Assembly (NCBI GenBank): GCA_937898525.1
Contig: CALCBC010000121.1
Coordinates: forward strand, 1 to 12,975
Source of the DNA: an uncultured Sphingomonadales bacterium
Lineage (GTDB): Bacteria; Pseudomonadota; Alphaproteobacteria; Sphingomonadales; Sphingomonadaceae
Length of the DNA stretch: 12,975 nucleotides
Direction of reading: 5' to 3'
Shown here: piece after piece, positions 8,282 to 12,975 of the stretch
How the letters are laid out: the number at the start of each line of letters is the position of its first letter
Numbering within the stretch: the stretch's first letter is position 1
Translations under genes and position numbers: made by a program
The notes under the pieces: generated by a model
Database searches by the model: none
The model's input: only the letters and a program-made list of their open reading frames with translations
Told to the model about the DNA's origin: nothing

Positions 8282-8662
8282 TCAACCGGCTGCTGCGGCT
8301 CGCTCGATGAGCCCCGTCAGGTCCTTTTCGTCGAACGGCTTGGCAAGAAAGCCGGTGGCGCCGGCTGCGAGGGCCCGCCGACGGTCGCTGTCCTGCGGGT
8401 AGGCGGTCACGAAGATGATCGGGATTCGATGCCCGAGCTCGAGCAGGCGATCCTGCAATTCGAGTCCTCCCATCCCGGGCATGCGGACGTCGGAGACGAG
8501 ACAGCTCACCCGCTCCAGCACCTGCGACTGCAGGAATTCCTCGGCGGACGAGAAGCTGTGAACCTCGTAACCGTTGAGCCGGAGCAACTTGACGGTTGCC
8601 CTGCGGACCGACTGGTCGTCATCGACGACCGCGACGGCCCTTCGTTGCGACACCTGGGGCAA
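8282..8662 (-). CDS. Stand-alone response regulator receiver
   Basis: This 126-residue protein is a single CheY/FixJ-type receiver with no output domain. It has the acidic pocket VVDDD (Asp14-16), the phosphoacceptor Asp58 in SDVRMPGMGG, the switch Thr86 in FVTAY and the conserved Lys108 in AKPF. All key residues are present, so it should accept phosphate. The protein ends 16 residues after the KPF motif, so it is a natural single-domain length rather than a cut-off regulator. It lies 33 nt from the end of the large sensor kinase gene (tail to tail) and about 100 nt downstream of the FixJ-type regulator on the same strand. It may be an intermediate in a phosphorelay or a phosphate sink. The start used is a TTG, with GGA 9 nt before it; the GTG at 8653 is an alternative that would shorten it by three residues. 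Confidence 0.88.
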   Translation of the reverse strand: MPQVSQRRAVAVVDDDQSVRRATVKLLRLNGYEVHSFSSAEEFLQSQVLERVSCLVSDVRMPGMGGLELQDRLLELGHRIPIIFVTAYPQDSDRRRALAAGATGFLAKPFDEKDLTGLIERAAAAG

Positions 8663-8765
8663 GCCGATTAATCCATTTCCATGTGAATACGGTCCGGGGG
8701 GCCAAGGTCGCTGCCATCAGGCTGCGCGAGGATCGGACGCAATTCCAGTCATACAAAGGTTTGTC

Positions 8766-9413
8766 TCACGTGGCCCCGGCCGGACGCACGCCGAGGCTGT
8801 CGGCCATGCGAACAAGCTCCGCCAGCGACCGCGCCTGCATCTTCTTCATCACGTTTCCGCGGTGTATCTTCACGGTTATCTCGCTCAATCCGAGCTCCCA
8901 TGCGATCTGCTTGTTCAACAGCCCTTTCGTGGTGAGCGCCATGACCTCGCGCTCGCGCGGCGTGAGCAGATCGTAGAGCCCCCGGAGACGCTCGATCGCG
9001 CGCTCGCTGGCGCGGCGCCGGCTGTCCTGCTCGATCGCTACGGCCACCGCGTCGAGCATGTCCTGGTCGCGGAAAGGCTTGGTGAGGAAGTCCGACGCAC
9101 CGGCCTTCATCGCCCGGACCGACATGGGGATATCGCCGTGACCCGTCATGAACACGATCGGGATCCTGACGCCGGCCTTGGCCAGCTCCGACTGGAGATC
9201 GAGCCCGCTTCGTCCCGGCAGCCGGATATCCAGGACCAGGCAGCACGGAACGTCCGGAATGTCCGCGGCCATCAGGTCTGCCGCCGAGCCGAACGAGATG
9301 ACCTTCCTGCCAACGGTCGCGAAGAGTCGGCAAAGCGCGTCACGGATCGAGGCATCGTCCTCGACGACGAGGACGACCGGTTCGGCCGGAGACTCCGCAG
9401 AGCCGTCAGTCAT
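8766..9413 (-). CDS. FixJ-family response regulator (receiver + LuxR-type HTH)
   Basis: This 215-residue DNA-binding response regulator has an N-terminal receiver with acidic residues VVEDD (Glu18-Asp20), phosphoacceptor Asp62 in LDIRLPGRSG, Thr90 in FMTGHGD and Lys112 in LTKPF. A linker helix (about 116-145) leads to a GerE/LuxR helix-turn-helix: LTPREREVM at 150-158, then KQIAWELGLSEITVKIHR (168-185). Layout and length match FixJ/TodT/NodW-type transcription factors. The start at 9413 begins just before the receiver and has GGAGGG 11 nt upstream. Upstream in-frame ATGs at 9440 and 9467 would add a non-conserved tail. It is oriented toward the FixL-like end of the large kinase, which is its most likely partner, although the HisKA_2 kinase could also contact it. 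Its target genes are unknown; the nearby redox genes are candidates by position only. Confidence 0.92.
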   Translation of the reverse strand: MTDGSAESPAEPVVLVVEDDASIRDALCRLFATVGRKVISFGSAADLMAADIPDVPCCLVLDIRLPGRSGLDLQSELAKAGVRIPIVFMTGHGDIPMSVRAMKAGASDFLTKPFRDQDMLDAVAVAIEQDSRRRASERAIERLRGLYDLLTPREREVMALTTKGLLNKQIAWELGLSEITVKIHRGNVMKKMQARSLAELVRMADSLGVRPAGAT

Positions 9414-9519
9414 GGGATCGTCGGCCCTCCATATCGCCATCAAGCAACGAACCTGCCCGTCGTGCAAGAGCGCTCACGTCTGACCGGGTTTCCCATGGGC
9501 TGGCCCCGCAACCCGCTGG

Positions 9520-9553
9520 CCGGCCGTCGGACCGGGCCTTTCTCGACGGCCGG
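9520..9553. terminator. 10-bp perfect inverted repeat between hydrolase and FixJ-type regulator genes (hairpin, possible terminator)
   Basis: CCGGCCGTCG (9520-9529) and CGACGGCCGG (9544-9553) are exact reverse complements separated by 14 nt. The hairpin lies 37 nt past the hydrolase stop codon and about 107 nt before the regulator start, in the direction both genes are transcribed. No T tract follows on either strand, so it is not a textbook intrinsic terminator. It could still end or slow transcription, protect the mRNA end, or be an operator for a dimeric regulator. Confidence 0.4.
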
Positions 9554-9590
9554 AGCCATGTCCTGGGCGCAGCGGGAGTGTGCGCTCCTC

Positions 9591-10433
9591 TCATCCGCGC
9601 ACGAACTCGAGCAGGTCGGCGTTGAGCCTGTCGGCGTGAGTCGTCAGCATGCCGTGCGACAGGCCTTCGTAGACCTTGAGCGTTCCGCTGCCGACGAGTT
9701 CGATCTGCTTCAACACCGCATCGGCGTAGGGAACGACCTGGTCGTCGTCGCCCTGCATCAGCAGGGTCGGAACGGTGATCGCCTTGAGATCTTCGGTCTG
9801 GTCCGTCTCCGAAAACGCGCGGATCCCCTCGTAGTGCGCCAGCGCGCTGCCCATCATCCCCTGGCGCCACCAGTTTTCGATGATCGCGTCGGACTTCTTC
9901 GCACCCGGCCGGTTGAAGCCGTAGAACGGGCCCGAGGCGACCTCGCGGTAGAACTCCGACCGGTTCGCAGCGAGCGCGGACCGGAAGCCGTCGAACACCG
10001 ATATCGGCGTACCCTCCGGGTTGGCGTCGGTCTTCACCATTAGCGGCGGGACCGCGGCCACGAGCACTGCCTTCGACACCCGCCCCTGCGGCTGGCCGTG
10101 CCGCGCCACGTAGCGGGCGACCTCCCCGCCCCCGGTCGAATGACCGATGTGGACCGCGTTGGTCAGGCCAAGGTGCTCGACAACAGCCGCGGCGTCGGCA
10201 GCGTAATGATCCATGTCGTGCCCGACGTCGATCTGGGAGGACCGGCCGTGGCCGCGGCGATCGTGCGCGACGACACGATAACCGTGGGACAGGAAGAACA
10301 GCATCTGGGCGTCCCAGTCGTCCGAGCTGAGCGGCCAGCCGTGGTGGAACATGATCGGCTGGGCGTCCCTCGGGCCCCAGTCCTTGTAGAAGATCTCGGC
10401 GCCATCGCCGGTCTTGACGAATCCGCTGCTCAT
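9591..10433 (-). CDS. Alpha/beta hydrolase, non-heme chloroperoxidase/esterase type
   Basis: This 280-residue alpha/beta hydrolase resembles the cofactor-free 'chloroperoxidases' and arylesterases, which hydrolyse esters and show perhydrolase activity in vitro. The oxyanion region is FHHGWPLSSDDWD (29-41). DRRGHGRS (58-65) precedes the nucleophile elbow GHSTGGG with Ser99. The acid lies in QGDDDQVVP (Asp229-231, with Asp231 best placed) and the base is His260 in GLSHGM. All triad residues are present and the length is typical. There is no signal peptide, so it is cytosolic. The start is the ATG at 10433: AAGGAG lies 8 nt before it, whereas the upstream GTG at 10442 overlaps that site. It follows the short-chain dehydrogenase by 60 nt on the same strand, which suggests one transcript. 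The natural substrate is unknown. Confidence 0.92.
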   Translation of the reverse strand: MSSGFVKTGDGAEIFYKDWGPRDAQPIMFHHGWPLSSDDWDAQMLFFLSHGYRVVAHDRRGHGRSSQIDVGHDMDHYAADAAAVVEHLGLTNAVHIGHSTGGGEVARYVARHGQPQGRVSKAVLVAAVPPLMVKTDANPEGTPISVFDGFRSALAANRSEFYREVASGPFYGFNRPGAKKSDAIIENWWRQGMMGSALAHYEGIRAFSETDQTEDLKAITVPTLLMQGDDDQVVPYADAVLKQIELVGSGTLKVYEGLSHGMLTTHADRLNADLLEFVRG

Positions 10434-10441
10434 CGTGGGCA

Positions 10442-10447
10442 CTCCTT
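10442..10447 (-). promoter_or_regulatory. AAGGAG ribosome binding site deciding the hydrolase start
   Basis: On the minus strand AAGGAG ends 8 nt before the ATG at 10433. Its last G is also the first base of an in-frame GTG at 10442, which therefore cannot use this site. This fixes the ATG as the start. Confidence 0.7.
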
Positions 10448-10493
10448 TCGTGGTCGGGTGTGAGCGGGTTGCGGCCTTTAGGTGGGCCGCTTC

Positions 10494-11438
10494 CTAGCTC
10501 GCGGTCGCCAGCGCAGGCCGAGCGCTGGGGGTCGCCGCGGCGGTGGTCTCGGAAAGCCGCGGCCGCAGCAGGTCGGCGAGGCCGATCCGGCGAAGCATCT
10601 CGGCGCGAAGCCGGTCGATGACCGCGAGCGCGACCTCGCCGCCGTCCTGCGCGGGATCGTAAGCGACGCGAAACGGGCGCTTTCCGGGAGGCAGGGCAAC
10701 GACTTCGGCGATGCGTCTGGCTATTTCCGCGGGATCGGCATCCTCGGGCACGGTCGACGCGATCGCGGGCAGCAATTGCGTGGTCAGGTCCGCATAAGGC
10801 CCGTTGTCGTATTCGGCCTGGCGCGCGGCGTCGGCTGGCACTCCGCGGTCCGCGAAGTGGTTGGTTCCGGTGGGAAAGGCGCCGGGAACGATGATCGTGG
10901 TCTCGATGCCCCAGCGCGCCAGCTCGCGGGCATATTGTGCGGCGAGCGAATCCATCGCCGCCTTCGCGACGAAATACGGGGCGAGGTACGGCGGAATGCC
11001 CCCGGCGACGCTCGAACTCGACACCCAGACGAGCAGGCCCGAGCCCGCTGCGCGCATGTGGGGCAAGGCGGCGCGGTTCACGCGCTGGGTGCCGATGACG
11101 TTGACGTCATAGAGTTCCGCATACTGTTCGGGAGTGAACGCTTCGGCAGGTCCGAAGACCATGTGTCCGGCATTGTGGACCAGCACGTCGATCCGCCCGC
11201 TGTCGCGGATGACAGCGTCGATCGCGACATCGACCGAGGCTGTCGACTGGACGTCCAGCTCGAGAGGGCGAATGTCGGCACCCCGGACCGCGGCGAGCTC
11301 CGCTGCCGCCTTCGCATTGCTCCCCGCCAGGTCCCGCATCGAGGCGTACACGACATGGCCCGCTGCGCCGAGGGCTTCTGCGGTCATCCGTCCGAACCCG
11401 CTGGACGAACCGGTAATGAGGACGATCTTTTCAGTCAT
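10494..11438 (-). CDS. Short-chain dehydrogenase/reductase (SDR), classical type
   Basis: This 314-residue NAD(P)-dependent oxidoreductase has a classical Rossmann fold. The cofactor loop is TGSSSGFG (9-16). LDV at 61-63 binds the adenine ring. NAG lies at 89-91, the structural Asn is 113, and the active site is Ser142 (in VSSSSVAG) with Tyr155 and Lys159 (YFVAK). Arg35 after the second strand (SMRD) suggests NADP(H) preference. At 314 residues it is longer than the usual 250; the tail after about 245 is predicted to form the substrate pocket and ends in an Ala/Pro/Thr-rich stretch. The ATG at 11438 has GGAG 8 nt upstream. It heads a probable operon with the alpha/beta hydrolase. The reaction is likely reduction of a ketone or aldehyde, with the substrate not identifiable. 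Confidence 0.92.
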   Translation of the reverse strand: MTEKIVLITGSSSGFGRMTAEALGAAGHVVYASMRDLAGSNAKAAAELAAVRGADIRPLELDVQSTASVDVAIDAVIRDSGRIDVLVHNAGHMVFGPAEAFTPEQYAELYDVNVIGTQRVNRAALPHMRAAGSGLLVWVSSSSVAGGIPPYLAPYFVAKAAMDSLAAQYARELARWGIETTIIVPGAFPTGTNHFADRGVPADAARQAEYDNGPYADLTTQLLPAIASTVPEDADPAEIARRIAEVVALPPGKRPFRVAYDPAQDGGEVALAVIDRLRAEMLRRIGLADLLRPRLSETTAAATPSARPALATAS

Positions 11439-11487
11439 GGTGCTGTCTCCGGTCGAGCCTCATTCTGGAGACCGGATGTCACTCACG

Positions 11488-11496
11488 GAATCATAC
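11488..11496 (-). promoter_or_regulatory. GTATGATTC element upstream of the SDR gene (candidate -10 or operator)
   Basis: On the minus strand GTATGATTC ends 49 nt before the SDR ATG at 11438. This is the same sequence and distance as before the dehydrogenase (48 nt) and the HisKA_2 kinase (49 nt). No -35 hexamer stands out. Confidence 0.5.
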
Positions 11497-11702
11497 AAGC
11501 GTTTGGGCCGCCCGCGCGGAGGTATGACGGCGGCGCGCGATCGGTTGGCCGCGGCCGCCACTCCCGACGCGCTCGGAAGGCTGTACCGGCCCGTGCTGCG
11601 GGGACAGCCAGCGAAGCAGGTAATGGGGGCGCGAAGCCCGCCATCCTGAAATTCGAAGCGCCGGTGCGTCGCCCGCTCGCCCCGCGTCATACCTTCGTTC
11701 GA

Positions 11703-11720
11703 TGGAAGCCAACGCTTCCA
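11703..11720. promoter_or_regulatory. Inverted repeat TGGAAGC-N4-GCTTCCA upstream of the peroxiredoxin gene
   Basis: These are two perfect 7-bp arms with a CAAC spacer, ending 49 nt before the peroxiredoxin ATG. The position suits an operator near the promoter or a hairpin in the 5' leader. It does not match the OxyR pattern (ATAG-N7-CTAT). Confidence 0.4.
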
Positions 11721-11769
11721 CGACGCATGTCGCCTCGCGAAGGCATCCCCACGAGATGGAGGCGGCACG

Positions 11770-12276
11770 ATGACGTGGGTGCAGACGTTGCAGAACGACC
11801 TACCGACATCCCGCTCGCCCGCGATCGGCGGCCGCGCTCCTCTTTTCCTTCTCGAAAGCGGGCAGCACGGACGGATCGCGTTGTCAGACTATCTCGGCCA
11901 GCCCGCCATACTGGCGTTCTATCCGGCCGACTGGAGCCCGGTCTGCGGCGACCAGATGGCGCTCTACAACGAGATCCTGGACGAGTTCGAGCGGTTCCGT
12001 GCGACCCTGCTTGGCATCTCGGTCGACAGTCGCTGGTGCCATGCGGCCTTCGCCGAAGCGCGCAAGCTCCGCTTTCCTCTGCTCGCGGATTTCGAGCCGA
12101 AGGGCGCGGTCGCGCGAGACTATGGGGTCTACCGGCCAGGCGAGGGAACCTCGGAACGGGCCCTTTTCGTCATCGACCCAGGCGGACGCATCGCGTGGAA
12201 GCACGTGTCGCCGATCGACGTCAATCCAGGTGCGGACGGCATCCTCGAGGCCCTCGAAAGCATGGCCGGGAGGTAG
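11770..12276 (+). CDS. Peroxiredoxin (AhpC/TSA family)
   Basis: This 168-residue thioredoxin-fold peroxidase reduces hydrogen peroxide or organic peroxides in the cytosol. The peroxidatic cysteine is Cys59 in FYPADWSPVCGDQ, a variant of the family PxxxTxxC motif with Ser in place of Thr. A second cysteine, Cys90, lies in GISVDSRWCHAAF, where an atypical resolving cysteine is possible but unproven. The conserved RFPLLADFEPKGAVARDYGVY block (from about 98) and SERALFVIDPGGRI follow. The frame is open well upstream in other phases, but the ATG at 11770 has GGAGG 7 nt before it. The gene ends 2 nt before the DsbA-like gene, so the two are almost certainly co-transcribed and the neighbour may act in its thiol cycle. 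Confidence 0.93.
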   Translation: MTWVQTLQNDLPTSRSPAIGGRAPLFLLESGQHGRIALSDYLGQPAILAFYPADWSPVCGDQMALYNEILDEFERFRATLLGISVDSRWCHAAFAEARKLRFPLLADFEPKGAVARDYGVYRPGEGTSERALFVIDPGGRIAWKHVSPIDVNPGADGILEALESMAGR

Positions 12277-12278
12277 CC

Positions 12279-12812
12279 ATGGCTCAGCTCAAGATCGATG
12301 TGACGTCGTCCGACCACCGCCTCGGGCCCGACGATGCGCCGGTAACGCTCGTCGAGTACGGTGATTACCAGTGCCCCGGCTGCGGTGCAGCCCACAGGAT
12401 CGTACCGCGAATCCGGGCGCGCTTTGGCCCGGAACTGCGTTTCGTGTTCCGCAATTTCCCTCTGACGACCCTGCACCCGCAAGCGCTGCGGGCAGCCGAG
12501 GTGGCCGAATTCGCCGGCACCCGGAACAGGTTCTGGGAAATGCACGACCTGCTGCTGGAGAACCAGGAGCGACTGGGGGATGCGCTGTTCGCCAACCTCG
12601 CGGAGCATCTCGGGCTGCCTCTCGACGAGATGGCGCGCGAACTTGCGGCGAGGACCCATGTCTCGCGGATCCGCGACGACTTCAGGGGTGGAGTCGCCAG
12701 TGGCGTGAACGGCACGCCCACCTTCTTCATCAACGGTGTCCGGTTCGACGGCCAGGTCGATGAGGTCAATCTGGTCGAAGCGCTCGCACAGGAGCTCCTG
12801 CCGGCACGGTAA
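12279..12812 (+). CDS. DsbA-family thioredoxin-fold protein (CPGC), cytosolic
   Basis: This 177-residue thiol-disulfide oxidoreductase is of the DsbA/Thioredoxin_4 type. The active site is Cys32-Pro-Gly-Cys35 in VEYGDYQCPGC. An all-helical insert follows (about 66-130), and the cis-proline is Pro147 in NGTPTFFING. These are all marks of a working DsbA-like fold. No signal peptide or lipobox precedes the domain, so unlike periplasmic DsbA it should stay in the cytosol, where a reductase or peroxide-linked role is more likely than disulfide formation. The ATG at 12279 has GGGAGG 5 nt upstream, sitting in the end of the peroxiredoxin gene, and begins 2 nt after its stop. The frame is open for a long way upstream, but that part is out-of-phase reading of other genes. 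Its redox partner is inferred to be the peroxiredoxin. Confidence 0.92.
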   Translation: MAQLKIDVTSSDHRLGPDDAPVTLVEYGDYQCPGCGAAHRIVPRIRARFGPELRFVFRNFPLTTLHPQALRAAEVAEFAGTRNRFWEMHDLLLENQERLGDALFANLAEHLGLPLDEMARELAARTHVSRIRDDFRGGVASGVNGTPTFFINGVRFDGQVDEVNLVEALAQELLPAR

Positions 12813-12975
12813 GCCCATGTCGTGACGATTTGGGTGTCCAGACGGCGCGGCGCGCGGCCGCTGTCGGTGAAGACCTTCCGGCATCCACCGGAGGTTGTCC
12901 CGCAACCGGCGTAGCTCTCGCTCTCCTCCTCTCCTCCTCTGACCCGTCTGATCGTTCCGACAGGGTCTCTCCACC
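12813..12975. other. Gene-free end of window with a weak hairpin and a pyrimidine tract
   Basis: After the DsbA-like stop codon there is a small hairpin-like TCCGG-N6-CCGGA at about 12878-12893, with no T run behind it, and a CTCCTCCT-type pyrimidine tract at about 12920-12940. No coding frame is convincing. The tract read on the minus strand is purine-rich but leads to no recognisable gene start here. Confidence 0.4.

Larger units (their letters stand above)
11439..11769. other. Divergent intergenic region between SDR and peroxiredoxin genes
   Basis: This 331-nt stretch separates two oppositely directed units and holds several signals: a GTATGATTC element facing the SDR (11488-11496), a dyad near the SDR start (11445-11475) and a 7-bp inverted repeat before the peroxiredoxin gene (11703-11720). 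A 57-codon plus-strand frame starts at the ATG 11476 with GGAG 5 nt upstream and ends at 11649. Its product begins MSLTESYKRLGRPRGG, faintly like the N terminus of a TetR regulator, but it has no helix-turn-helix. It also overlaps the likely SDR promoter, so I do not call it a gene. The reverse strand shows nothing recognisable. Confidence 0.5.

Noticed and set aside
8458..8468. TTCGAGTCCTC, identical to part of the tRNA-Leu T arm at 30-40, as a possible attachment-site repeat
   Set aside because: It is only 11 nt, lies inside a well-conserved receiver gene, and no integrase or mobile gene is present between the copies.
8753..8764. ACAAA-GG-TTTGT palindrome just after the FixJ-type regulator stop
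   Set aside because: The 5-bp arms with a 2-nt centre are too short to form a hairpin and are not strong enough to name as an operator without other copies.
9380..9470. TTGCAC with CTTGAT 17 nt later as a sigma-70 promoter for the FixJ-type regulator
   Set aside because: The -10 match is poor and the region overlaps possible alternative start codons. It cannot be separated from chance by eye.
8574..10043. A 489-codon plus-strand open frame across the response regulator and hydrolase genes
   Set aside because: It is antisense to three well-supported minus-strand genes, and its product has no recognisable fold. It is an effect of high GC content.
10482..12278. Long upstream extension of the DsbA-like frame, giving a 776-codon protein
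   Set aside because: The extension runs antisense through the SDR and out of phase through the peroxiredoxin. A GGGAGG and an ATG at 12279 start the real gene exactly at the DsbA fold.

Overview
The window is GC-rich, with strong GGAGG-type ribosome binding sites, FixL/FixJ-style two-component genes and short-chain and medium-chain reductases. This fits a chromosomal segment of an alphaproteobacterium. A sphingomonad-like genome (Sphingomonas/Erythrobacter group) is my best guess, but that is inference from style and not from a marker gene. I see no transposase, integrase, CRISPR array or phage gene.

Layout: (1) The window opens inside a tRNA-Leu gene (positions 1-52), followed by about 290 nt with no convincing gene. 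(2) A cysteine-free, quinone-reductase-like medium-chain dehydrogenase lies on the minus strand (342-1358). It is divergent from a signalling block on the plus strand: a small HisKA_2-type histidine kinase with no sensor domain (1629-2300), a 77-residue protein with a C-terminal WLDEALAATFPASD motif (2308-2541), and an 1837-residue protein that joins a Ser/Thr-kinase-like domain, an AAA/STAND ATPase, a helical region, GAF, PAS and a FixL-type histidine kinase (2735-8248). (3) Facing it tail to tail on the minus strand are a stand-alone receiver (8282-8662) and a FixJ-type receiver-LuxR response regulator (8766-9413). (4) Further along the minus strand is a two-gene unit of a short-chain dehydrogenase (10494-11438) followed by a chloroperoxidase/esterase-like alpha/beta hydrolase (9591-10433). 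(5) On the plus strand, a peroxiredoxin (11770-12276) and a cytosolic DsbA-like CPGC protein (12279-12812) form a tight pair.

The genes read as a stress-sensing and redox-response neighbourhood. Two cytosolic histidine kinases and two response regulators sit among peroxide, thiol-disulfide and carbonyl/quinone chemistry. The most notable non-coding signal is an exact 9-mer, GTATGATTC. It occurs three times, each 48-49 nt before a start codon and pointing toward the gene: the dehydrogenase, the HisKA_2 kinase and the short-chain dehydrogenase. It is either a shared -10 region or a shared operator and would tie the signalling gene to two reductase genes. The large kinase also appears to have a degenerate Ser/Thr kinase domain: there is no lysine before the catalytic loop, and the DFG position reads TGF.
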